Assembly (NCBI RefSeq): GCF_000013045.1
Contig: NC_007677.1
Span: forward strand, 1,240,001-1,304,000
Reading direction: 5' to 3'
Length of the DNA stretch: 64,000 bases
From: Salinibacter ruber DSM 13855
Lineage (GTDB): Bacteria; Bacteroidota; Rhodothermia; Rhodothermales; Salinibacteraceae
Positions 24,603 through 32,753 of the stretch are shown here, piece after piece (within the stretch, counting starts at the first letter, position 1; each line of letters begins with the position of its first letter). The position numbers and the translations under genes were made by a program. A model generated the notes under the pieces. The model saw only the letters and a list, made by a program, of their open reading frames with translations. It did not search any database and was not told the DNA's origin.

Positions 24603-25166
24603 ATGGACCGCTGGCTTCGGTGGGCCCGCCGCATCGACCGCCTGAACGACCGGATCGGCCGTCTGCTCTACTGGCTGACCCTCGCGATGGTGGGGGTCGG
24701 TGCGTTCAATGCCCTGGCCCGCTACCTTGGCAAGTACACGGGCCTTGGGCTGAGCTCCAACATGTGGATCGAGATGCAGTGGTACCTCTTTAGCCTCGTC
24801 TTTCTGCTAGGGGCGGCCTACACGCTGGAGTACGACGACCACGTGCGGGTCGACGTGCTGTACAGTCGGCTCTCACGCAGGGGCCGGGCGTGGGTCGACA
24901 TCCTGGGCACGCTGTGCTTCCTCCTGCCGTTCTGCGGGCTGGTGCTGTGGATGTCGATTCCGTTCGTGAGCAATTCGTGGGCCATCCTGGAGGGGTCGCC
25001 CGACCCCGGCGGCCTGCCCCGCTACCCCATCAAGACCGTCATCCCGCTGGCGCTCCTGCTCGTGATGGCGCAGGGCGTGGCCCTCATTATTCGGAAGGTG
25101 GCGGTGCTCCGCGGACACGAGGTGACGGACCCGGTGGACCGCGAGTCCCGACCGCGTGCGGGGTGA
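24603..25166 (+). CDS. TRAP transporter small permease (DctQ type)
   Basis: A 187-residue membrane protein with four hydrophobic segments (about 23-40, 58-75, 97-117 and 145-165). The blocks NALARY, EMQWYLFSLVFLLGAAYTLEYDDHVRVD match the DctQ family, the small membrane subunit of TRAP transporters that import organic acids using a sodium gradient and a binding protein. The large permease follows after 186 bases. No DctP-type binding protein is encoded in the window, so the substrate is unknown. Confidence 0.9.
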   Translation: MDRWLRWARRIDRLNDRIGRLLYWLTLAMVGVGAFNALARYLGKYTGLGLSSNMWIEMQWYLFSLVFLLGAAYTLEYDDHVRVDVLYSRLSRRGRAWVDILGTLCFLLPFCGLVLWMSIPFVSNSWAILEGSPDPGGLPRYPIKTVIPLALLLVMAQGVALIIRKVAVLRGHEVTDPVDRESRPRAG

Positions 25167-25352
25167 GGACGCGTTCCGTCGCTGCCAGAGCTCGTGCTTG
25201 AAGCCGGTCCCTGGTTGTGACTGCGATCTCCGAGAAGTTGACCCGTGATGCGTGAAGAGGGAGGAGGGGGCATTGCGAGTGGGTCCTGAGTCACGAGTCA
25301 CACCTCACGCGGCACACTGACGCGAATTTTCGAGACAACGACGCAAATTCTC

Positions 25353-26699
25353 ATGGGTGCCGATCTTCTCGCGCCGCTGATGTTTGCGGGGGCCCTTCTG
25401 CTGATCTTTTCCGGGTACCCCGTCGCGTTTTCCCTCGGCGGGACGGCGCTCGCATTTGTGTTTATCGGCGAGCAGGCGGGGCTGCTCAGTTGGGGCCTTC
25501 TGCGGGCGATGCCGTCCCGCATCTTCGGGGTGATGTCGAACTTCATCCTCCTGGCGGTGCCCTTTTTCATCTTCATGGGCACCATGCTGGAGAAGTCGCG
25601 CCTGGCGGAGGACCTGCTTACGACGATCGGGCAGCTGTTCGGGGTGGTGCGCGGGGGGCTCGCGATCGCCGTCGTGTTCGTGGGGGCGCTGCTGGCCGCG
25701 GCCACGGGCGTCGTGGGGGCGTCGGTCGTGGCGATGGGGCTCATTTCGATGCCCGTGATGCTGCGCTACGGATACTCCGAAGAGCTGTCCTCCGGTGTCA
25801 TTACGGCGGCGGGCACCCTCGGGCAAATCATCCCGCCGAGCATTGTGCTGATCGTGCTGGCCGACCAGCTCGGCATCAGCGTGGGGGACCTCTTCATCGG
25901 GGCGCTCGTGCCGGGCGTTGCCCTGGCGAGCCTGTACGCCCTGTACGCGGGCGGGGTGGCGCTCCTCTGGCCCGACGTGGCGCCGGCCCTGCCCGCCGAC
26001 ACCCGTGACATTTCGCCGGGGCGGCTCGCCCAACGCGTGCTTCTCGTGATGCTGCCGCCGCTCGTGCTCATTCTGCTCGTGCTGGGCAGCATCTTCGCCG
26101 GGGTGGCCACGCCCACCGAGGCCGGGGCGCTCGGGGCCGTGGGGGCCATGGCCCTCGCCGCGGCCAACGGGCGCCTGTCGATGGATGCCCTCCACGAGAC
26201 GATGGACGAGACGATGCGGCTCACCTCCATGGTCATGTTCTTGCTCGTGGGCTCCACGGCCTTCTCGCTCGTGTTTCGGGGGCTGGGGGGCGACTTCTGG
26301 GTGGAGGGGCTGCTGACGAACCTTCCGGGCGGGGTGATCGGCTTCCTACTCGTGGCCAACCTGGTCATCTTTCTGCTCGGGTTCTTCATCGACTTCTTCG
26401 AGATCGCGTTCATCATCATTCCGCTGCTGCAGGCGCCGGCCGCTCGGCTGCTGCCGCCGGAGTTTGGGGCCACGGCAGACGCCGCGCTCGTCTGGTTCGG
26501 GGTGATGGTGGGCATGAACCTGCAGACCTCGTTTCTGACGCCGCCGTTCGGGTTCGCGCTCTTCTACCTCCGGGGCGTGGCGCCCGACGAGGTGGCCACC
26601 ACTCAGATCTACCGGGGCGCGGTCCCGTTCATCGTGATTCAGGTGCTTGGGCTGCTGGCATTGACGCTCTACCCCGAAATGGTCACCTGGGCGCTGTGA
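25353..26699 (+). CDS. TRAP transporter large permease (DctM type)
   Basis: A 448-residue membrane protein with about 12 hydrophobic segments. Family blocks include LIFSGYPVAFSLGGTA near 17, VPFFIFMGTMLEKS near 68, AATGVVGASVVAMGLIS near 113, GTLGQIIPPSIVLIV near 152, ATPTEAGALGA near 253 and MNLQTSFLTPPFGFALFYLRG near 388. It forms the transport channel together with DctQ. The gene is on the same strand as dctQ; the 186-base gap is larger than usual for this pair but shows no terminator. Confidence 0.93.
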   Translation: MGADLLAPLMFAGALLLIFSGYPVAFSLGGTALAFVFIGEQAGLLSWGLLRAMPSRIFGVMSNFILLAVPFFIFMGTMLEKSRLAEDLLTTIGQLFGVVRGGLAIAVVFVGALLAAATGVVGASVVAMGLISMPVMLRYGYSEELSSGVITAAGTLGQIIPPSIVLIVLADQLGISVGDLFIGALVPGVALASLYALYAGGVALLWPDVAPALPADTRDISPGRLAQRVLLVMLPPLVLILLVLGSIFAGVATPTEAGALGAVGAMALAAANGRLSMDALHETMDETMRLTSMVMFLLVGSTAFSLVFRGLGGDFWVEGLLTNLPGGVIGFLLVANLVIFLLGFFIDFFEIAFIIIPLLQAPAARLLPPEFGATADAALVWFGVMVGMNLQTSFLTPPFGFALFYLRGVAPDEVATTQIYRGAVPFIVIQVLGLLALTLYPEMVTWAL

Positions 26700-26717
26700 T
26701 CGGCCCCTGTTGAGGCG

Positions 26718-28415
26718 CTAGGTGTAGACGGCGAGGCGCCAGAGAAGAGAGAACGACACGCCGTACTGCGCCGCGACGAGCAGGGACGCGCCCACGAGGG
26801 CGAGTGGACTTAGGGCGGCGAGGGGGAGAAGCGTCCAGGCCGGGGCGTCGGTCACCCGCCAGTAGTCGAAGAGCACGCGGAGGGTCACCGAGAGAAGGAC
26901 CAGGGTGCCGCCCCCGAGTAGAACGAGGGTGGAGAGCGACGGCGACAGTGGCGCGTTGGGGCCGGCGGCGAGGGCGACTGGCGGGGCCAGTAGGACCGGC
27001 CAGCAGGGCCATGTCACGAGCATCAGCCCCTGCGCCACCGTGAAGCGCGTCCCGAGACGGGCCATCGCCACCCCCGCCCCCGTCCAGAGCAGGAGCAGGA
27101 CGAGCGCCCCCCCGCCGACGGCGACTCCAGCCAGCGTCGGGTGCTCAACGCCCGGCGCCAGCGCCGTTCCCACGACACGGGGCAGGGCGGCAAGCACGCG
27201 CTCGGTCTCGGGCTGGGCCGTTGCCAGCCGGGCCATGCGGGCGGCCGCCACGCCCAGACTCCCCCCCACGAGGCCCAGCAGCAGGCTGTTGGCCCCGAAC
27301 GACACCTCCCGCCCGTCCCGAAGCGCCTCCCGATAGAAGCCCGGGGTCGTAAAGTACCGAACCGCCGTCTCCCGAACAAAGAGGCTCCTGGCGTACAGCA
27401 GTCCGAGGACGGCCACGAGCCCCCAGCCCACGAGAACGAGGCCGGACGTCCCCGCCGGGGCCGATCCGTCGGGGAACGCGAAGGTGCGCTGGGTGCCCGA
27501 ATAGAGTCCCCGAACCACCGTTGCCGCGGGGCGGGGCGTCCCGGCGGCGTCGTGCAGGCCGTAGCGCCGGGAGGGGAGGAGCGACGCGTCATCATCCTGC
27601 CAGCGGGCAACGAACACGACGGGCGGGGCGGCACGGGTGGGGTCGAGAAGCCGAGACAGGGTGGTTTCCAGGTATCGTGCCTGGCGTTCCGCGGAGTGGG
27701 GCACCCGAAGGCCCGAGGCGGCCGCCGGACGGGTCCACGTTCCGAGCGCCCCGATCCCGACCGAATCCGTCCGCGTACGCCACGCACGCCACCGGTCTGT
27801 GGGGCGCGGGTGGCCGCGGAGGTCGAGAAGGGGCTGGTCCACGGCATCCGCACACCGATCGGCGGAGGGCACAAATGGCGTCACGTAGTAGGTGTGGAGG
27901 GAGGCGGACGCGTCGTGGATCCGCTCCGTCCAGCGACGCAGCCGGTCACAGCGTCGGGACCCGGTCGTACTGGCGCCCCGCGCGAGGCCGACGTGCGTAA
28001 TGGAGGCGTGGCGATTGGCAAGCGAACGCAGTTGGTCCAGCGACGCGTCGGCCTGGGGCCGTGCCTCGTCGGGCCGAGGCGCCGACCCGTCCGCCATCGG
28101 CAGGTCGACGTACAGGCGGAGGCCCAGTGAGTCGGCCCGGGTGGCTATCGTAGTTGCTGTTGTATCGGCGGGGAGGTGCGTCAGCCGGACGGCTGTGGCG
28201 CCGGTGGCTGCGATGCGGTCGAGGGCGGCGAGGGCCGAGTCGGGGGCTGTAGAAGGAGTCCACACAACGCCGAGATCGGGGGCATCTGAGGAAGCCTCAG
28301 AGGGGACATCCTGCGCGCTGGCGAGCTGCCGAGGGAGAATGTTAGGCAGGAAGAGATTCACCAGCAGGGCGAGAAAAAAGCACCGTACGGTATAGGAGCA
28401 CTGTGGATTGTTCAT
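26718..28415 (-). CDS. Exported glycosidase-like domain fused to a multi-helix membrane domain
   Basis: A 565-residue protein. A signal peptide (about 1-34, ending ASAQ) supports ATG 28413-28415 over the longer frame. Residues 40-310 look like a TIM-barrel of the glycoside hydrolase type: LDRIAATGATAVRLTHLP, LGLRLYVDLPM, a strand ending LLDLRG, and QARYLETTLSRLL followed by VVFVARWQDD and RRYGLHDAAGTPRPAA, the usual order of closing strands. Classical acid/base glutamates cannot be pointed to, so activity is uncertain. From about 325 to the end there are about six membrane helices. No family name is known to me. It is convergent with dctM. Confidence 0.55.
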   Translation of the reverse strand: MNNPQCSYTVRCFFLALLVNLFLPNILPRQLASAQDVPSEASSDAPDLGVVWTPSTAPDSALAALDRIAATGATAVRLTHLPADTTATTIATRADSLGLRLYVDLPMADGSAPRPDEARPQADASLDQLRSLANRHASITHVGLARGASTTGSRRCDRLRRWTERIHDASASLHTYYVTPFVPSADRCADAVDQPLLDLRGHPRPTDRWRAWRTRTDSVGIGALGTWTRPAAASGLRVPHSAERQARYLETTLSRLLDPTRAAPPVVFVARWQDDDASLLPSRRYGLHDAAGTPRPAATVVRGLYSGTQRTFAFPDGSAPAGTSGLVLVGWGLVAVLGLLYARSLFVRETAVRYFTTPGFYREALRDGREVSFGANSLLLGLVGGSLGVAAARMARLATAQPETERVLAALPRVVGTALAPGVEHPTLAGVAVGGGALVLLLLWTGAGVAMARLGTRFTVAQGLMLVTWPCWPVLLAPPVALAAGPNAPLSPSLSTLVLLGGGTLVLLSVTLRVLFDYWRVTDAPAWTLLPLAALSPLALVGASLLVAAQYGVSFSLLWRLAVYT

Positions 28416-29040
28416 GCGCAAGCCTGACGAGAAATAGAGTGGCGAGAGAGACTCCCACTGCCAGCATGATAGTGTTGACAGCACGATGGACTTTCGAAAG
28501 GAGATTCGTGCCGGAAGACGGTTGTCTCCGGTAAGAGGATGGGGGACCGTTGGGTCCGTCGGGTCTTCTCCATTGCCCCCACTGGTCAACGGGCTTGTGC
28601 GACGAAACGTCTCAAGGAAAAAAGACGAGATGAAAAAGAATTTATTCCGCCGGAGACGTCAACAGGGCGGCCGAGAATAACACGTACGACAAAATCAATG
28701 CGCCGGTGTCTTTCGAGCCGGCGAATCGATCCCAATTCATTGAGTGGCGTTGGGGGGGATACACCAGAAGCATTGGAAGAGCCTGGTCTAAATCTGTGTG
28801 CTCACTCTATGGTAGATTATCTGTTGAAGGATCGCACCCAACACTCCACTTCTACCTGGGTTGAGCTACCTTGAAGAAGCCCCCTTGTGAACTATTCAAC
28901 TACGACATCTTGTCCAACTTTGTGGTTTACTTTGGTTGGTCAATTAACTGAATTAATGAGTCGCTAAAGAAGAGGCAATCGACTGGTTTGAAGGCCACTA
29001 TTAACCTCGCAGTTACACGCAAAACGTTTCGACACGAACG
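28416..29040. other. AT-richer gene-free stretch upstream of a barrel gene
   Basis: About 625 bases, clearly richer in A and T than the genes around it, especially 28860-29030. Two short plus-strand open frames (28486-28680 and 28539-28874) have no motif and lack the acidic bias, and I do not call them. A CGCCGG/CCGGCG hairpin lies at 28701-28723. The AT-rich end before 29041 probably contains the promoter of the outer-membrane protein gene. Confidence 0.45.
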
Positions 29041-29910
29041 ATGAAGCAGCGACATCAGGATGCCACGATGTGGCGGGTTCTTTTCGGGGGGCTTCTCGCC
29101 GGTCTGATTCTCATTGCGGTGCCTCCATCGGCGGTCGCTCAGCGTCCGGACGCGGACGAGGACGACGACGACGATGGACCAACGGCGCTATCTGTCGGCA
29201 ATTTGTCATCGGACTTTACCTTCGGTGGGTCGGGGGGATACAATTATGACGGGAGTGCTCGGGCCCTCATGGTCTCCGGGCCAAACGGTTCGTTGATGGT
29301 CGACTATGCCTCTGGGCTGGGAACGGGGCAGTTTGACCGGGACACGCGGCGGACCATCGGTGCGGAGGCCCTCTTCGGCGGAAATGCAACGCTCTTCGAC
29401 GAATTTCTCCGCCTGCCGATCAGCGTGTACATCCCGATTCGGATCAACCTCGACTACCGGTACCTCCAGCCCCGCAATCCGGATCAGTCGAACCTGCATC
29501 GCGGCGGCGCGGGTCTCGGGGCCGGTGGCGGCGCTCAACTCCAGCTTCCCGTCGGCCCGGACTTCATCAAGGACAATTTGTACGTCCGGGGATCGGCCCT
29601 TCTCGTTCCGGCGGTGGCCACGACCCTGAACGGCGGTGACGACGAGACCGCCCGAACCATTGGGGATGACACGCCCATCAGCGCGTCGCGAACACGGATG
29701 CGCCGGACCCTCGACCTTAATCTGGAGGCTCACTTCACTGAACTGATCGGGGAGGACACAGGGATCATGGCCGGATACACGTTTCGAGCGTACGGCCGGT
29801 CCCGGGAAGAGCCGTCGAGTGTCGGGGACGTGATCGATGCCGCGACCCTGAGCGGAAGCTACGTCCAGACGAACGTTCAGCACATGATCCGAGTGGGGCT
29901 CACGTGGTAG
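29041..29910 (+). CDS. Outer-membrane beta-barrel protein
   Basis: A 289-residue exported protein. A signal peptide (hydrophobic at about 12-32, ending AVAQR) is followed by an acidic spacer with a run of Asp (DADEDDDDDG). The rest is a series of amphipathic strands rich in Gly, Tyr and Asn, for example FTFGGSGGYNYDG and SVYIPIRINLDYRYL. It ends ...MIRVGLTW, a terminal aromatic residue as needed by the BAM machine. Function is unknown; it may be a porin-like or structural protein. Start ATG 29041 is the only one that fits the signal. Confidence 0.65.
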   Translation: MKQRHQDATMWRVLFGGLLAGLILIAVPPSAVAQRPDADEDDDDDGPTALSVGNLSSDFTFGGSGGYNYDGSARALMVSGPNGSLMVDYASGLGTGQFDRDTRRTIGAEALFGGNATLFDEFLRLPISVYIPIRINLDYRYLQPRNPDQSNLHRGGAGLGAGGGAQLQLPVGPDFIKDNLYVRGSALLVPAVATTLNGGDDETARTIGDDTPISASRTRMRRTLDLNLEAHFTELIGEDTGIMAGYTFRAYGRSREEPSSVGDVIDAATLSGSYVQTNVQHMIRVGLTW

Positions 29911-30178
29911 AAAACAGCCCTCTTCGGTTCTGGGGCGAAGGACCATGGAATGGGCTGCGGAGGCCGGGCGGTCACTGACAGTCCTGTAGGGCGCCCCGAA
30001 ATTGTGACGGGGTCGACGCTGTGGAAAATGAGCGGCCGTGGCGGGCGGGACAGGCCGAACCGGAGTGCGAGGCCGTCCCACTACGGCAGGCCGGGGGTGC
30101 AACAATCTCCGGGGAGCCTGAATACCGTGTACGGCGAGCGTCGTACTCTCCGTTTTTCCACCCCTCCCCAGTCTCAAA

Positions 30179-30823
30179 ATGACCGTTGCAGTCATCGGTG
30201 CCCACGGCGGCATCGGCCGTCGCCTCCTTCCGCGCCTCAACGAGGCGGGCCACGATCCCATCGGCGTCGTTCGCTCTGAGGACCAGTTTGCGGCGATCCG
30301 GGACCGTGGGGCCGAGCCGCGGCTTGGGGATCTGGAGGGAGAAGTTGCCTCAGCCCTCGACGGGGCGGATGCAGTCGTCTTTACGGCGGGGGCCGGGGGA
30401 AGCACAGGGTGGGACAAGACGATCCTGGTCGACCTCTGGGGGGCCGAGCGGGCGGTCCACGCCTGCGAAGAGAAGGAGATCGACCGGTTCGTCATGGTCA
30501 GCTCGCGCGGCGCCGGCGATCCGGAGTCGCGACAGGGGCCGATCAAGCCTTACATCGTGGCCAAGCATGTCGCCGACCGCACGCTCCAGCGCTCGTCGCT
30601 CGACGAGACGATCCTGCGGCCCACGCGCCTTACGGATGCGGAGGGCACCGGTCGCGTCGCGGCCTACGTCGACACGGATCCCGATGCGGGCGATCCCATT
30701 CCGCGCGCCGACGTCGCGCAGGCCGTCGTTCAGTGCCTCGCGGACGACAACACCGTTGGGCACGCCATCACGCTGTACGGGGGCGACACGCCGATCGGAG
30801 AGGCGCTCCGCCCCTCTGGTTAG
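30179..30823 (+). CDS. Atypical short-chain dehydrogenase, NAD(P)H-binding
   Basis: A 214-residue Rossmann-fold protein. The dinucleotide-binding loop is VIGAHGGIGRRLL at residues 5-17; the second strand ends VVRS (possible NADP preference), and ADAVVFTAGAGG lies near 62-73. The SDR tyrosine region reads KPYIVAKHVAD near 123, with a YxxxK spacing (Tyr-Ile-Val-Ala-Lys). This is the compact NAD(P)H-binding subgroup (YwnB/YhfK-like) whose members are reductases or sensors. It overlaps the convergent sulfotransferase gene by 4 bases. Confidence 0.85.
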   Translation: MTVAVIGAHGGIGRRLLPRLNEAGHDPIGVVRSEDQFAAIRDRGAEPRLGDLEGEVASALDGADAVVFTAGAGGSTGWDKTILVDLWGAERAVHACEEKEIDRFVMVSSRGAGDPESRQGPIKPYIVAKHVADRTLQRSSLDETILRPTRLTDAEGTGRVAAYVDTDPDAGDPIPRADVAQAVVQCLADDNTVGHAITLYGGDTPIGEALRPSG

Positions 30824-31671
30824 GGACGGTCGTACACCTCCATCCCGAGGTCGTGTAGGTAGGCGTAGGTAGGGGCAAATTCGTCCAGAAGGCGTTCTTC
30901 GAGGCCGGGCGTGAGCATGTCCGCCTTCGCTCCCGCCGTGCCGAGCACCCGGAGGAGGGCACGTTTGGCCGTACGGGCCGCCGGGTGCCCGAGCAGCCAG
31001 CGATACGCGCCAGGAAGGGAACGGCGCAGGGGGCGCACGGTCGCTCGATAGACGGCCCGGAAAGCGGCGCTGCCGGTCGGGTTGGCGGGGCGGCCCTCGT
31101 CGGTCGGACGAGGGGCATCCGGGAGCGACAAGAAATCGAGGAGGGTTCTCCAGAAGCGGTCCGGGGCCTCTTTGCCGGCCTCCAGGCTTACGACCGTGAA
31201 CTGCTCGGGCCCGAACCGCTCCGTGTAGGCCGGAAGGGTCTCCTCGTAGTGGCTGTCGCGGAGGAGCTCCGGATCGCGACCGTCAAGCGCCTCCGACAGG
31301 GATGTCGACTCGTCCAGGATTCCGAGTTGCTTGTGGTACTGAAACTGGGAGAGCAGGCGCTCAATGGGGTCCCGGACGATGGCGAGCAGTTTCGCGTCCG
31401 GGTTGTACGCCCGGATGGCGTCCGCGGTCGCGGCGTGCCGGTAGTACATCACGGTCGCGTCCCCGAAGTAGCGGTGGTCCTGGTCGAAGGGGAAATGGGC
31501 GTGGTAGTCCTCCAGGGTACACGGCGCTTCTTCGTCGCGGCCCGTGTCGCCGAAGTAGTAGAGCTCTTTTTCGTCGGCCATGAAGATGTCGGGGTGCCGG
31601 TTGAGCAGGGTGTACAGCCAGCTCGTTCCGGCCTTGTTGACGCCGATGAGAAAGAGGTTGACCCGGCTCAT
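30820..31671 (-). CDS. Sulfotransferase (PAPS-dependent)
   Basis: A 283-residue protein. The 5'-phosphosulfate loop is IGVNKAGTSWL near 8-18, and the 3'-phosphate segment is AIVRDPIERLLSQF near 102-115, with the conserved Arg and Ser. These are the two signatures of PAPS-dependent sulfotransferases acting on carbohydrates or lipids. The start overlaps the stop of the upstream methyltransferase gene (TCATG on the plus strand, ATGA on the coding strand), so the two are translationally coupled. It is the first of four sulfotransferases in 13 kb. Confidence 0.85.
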   Translation of the reverse strand: MSRVNLFLIGVNKAGTSWLYTLLNRHPDIFMADEKELYYFGDTGRDEEAPCTLEDYHAHFPFDQDHRYFGDATVMYYRHAATADAIRAYNPDAKLLAIVRDPIERLLSQFQYHKQLGILDESTSLSEALDGRDPELLRDSHYEETLPAYTERFGPEQFTVVSLEAGKEAPDRFWRTLLDFLSLPDAPRPTDEGRPANPTGSAAFRAVYRATVRPLRRSLPGAYRWLLGHPAARTAKRALLRVLGTAGAKADMLTPGLEERLLDEFAPTYAYLHDLGMEVYDRP

Positions 31672-32561
31672 GGAGCAGTGGGGTCCCGAATGAGATACAG
31701 CTGGGCGGAGTGGCGGGGCGAGGACTGCGCGGCCCACAGGGCAGAACACAGGGCGACGAAGGGGGCGCGGAGCAGCCAGCCGCCTTGGTAGCGCTCGCTC
31801 AGCAGGGACACGTAGAACGCATCGAGGCGCATGGGGCGGACCTCGGCGACGTCCAGGTCGAACCGAGCGAACAAGCGCCGGACGTCGCGGGGGCGAAAGT
31901 GGGACAGGTGGCGCGGCACGTCGTACGCGGCCCAGTCTTCGCCGTAAAACTGTGCGTCGAGGGACAACCAGTTCGGAACGGCGACAACCAGCGTGCCCGA
32001 AGGAGCCAGCGTGCGTTTGAGGGCCTTGATCGTCCCGGTCAGGTCCGGCACATGCTCCAGCACGTGCCAGAGCGTGATGACGTCGAAGTGCCCGGACGGA
32101 ACGTCTCGGAGGCGCCCGGGGGGCTCAACGGTGAGGCCGTGTTGTCGGGCCGCCACGGTTCGGGCCGTTTCGTCCGGATCGAGGCCACGGGCGTCCCATC
32201 CTTGCGACTGGCAATGGGCCAGAAATTCTCCTGTGCCGCACCCGAAATCGAGCAGCCGGCCGGGCGGATCATCGACGAGGGTGGTGATGAGACGACATTT
32301 TGACCGCAAGGTGTAGTGGCGCACCCACCGGTATAGGGTGTCGATGACGTTCTGACCGGTGTCCTGGTGGGGCGTGTAGTCCTCGCTCTCGTAGTATTGC
32401 CCGAGATCGTCCGGGTGGGGGCGCGGGTTGGTGAAGCGAAAGCCGCAGTGCTCACACTCGACGATAGGGAACGTCTTCCCCGAGACCGTGTGATCCTGGC
32501 AGGTGAGGACGTGCCGGGTCGATTCGTTGCGGCAGAGGGGACAGTGGTCGAGGTGAATCAC
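31668..32561 (-). CDS. SAM-dependent methyltransferase with N-terminal zinc ribbon
   Basis: A 297-residue protein. CPLC near 7-10 and CEHC near 36-39 form a zinc-ribbon-like N-terminus. Motif I of class I methyltransferases is RLLDFGCGTGEFL near 101-113, followed by WDARGLDPDE and DVITLWHVLEHVPD. This layout (zinc ribbon plus methyltransferase_23-like domain) is common in polysaccharide and O-antigen clusters, where the enzymes methylate sugars or lipid-linked intermediates. It is coupled to the downstream sulfotransferase gene and divergent from the YfhO-type gene. Confidence 0.85.
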   Translation of the reverse strand: MIHLDHCPLCRNESTRHVLTCQDHTVSGKTFPIVECEHCGFRFTNPRPHPDDLGQYYESEDYTPHQDTGQNVIDTLYRWVRHYTLRSKCRLITTLVDDPPGRLLDFGCGTGEFLAHCQSQGWDARGLDPDETARTVAARQHGLTVEPPGRLRDVPSGHFDVITLWHVLEHVPDLTGTIKALKRTLAPSGTLVVAVPNWLSLDAQFYGEDWAAYDVPRHLSHFRPRDVRRLFARFDLDVAEVRPMRLDAFYVSLLSERYQGGWLLRAPFVALCSALWAAQSSPRHSAQLYLIRDPTAP

Positions 32562-32753
32562 CGGCTCGGTGGGAAGGAGCGTGAGGGAAGAGCCACCGGG
32601 CTTGCGTGTAGTGATTTTCCCATGGGGCCCAGTGGCGGAAGGTGCTCGCGCTGGAACAGCGAAAATACCCGACCGTTTCGAGAGGCTCGTGGAATCGAGT
32701 GGGCCGCTCGGCCCGCCCTTCTCCTGTCGAGTGCGTCAGCACGTCCCGTCTTC

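Noticed and set aside
28486-28874. Two short open frames upstream of the barrel protein
   Set aside because: Low-complexity, basic and without start-site support; they overlap each other in different frames.
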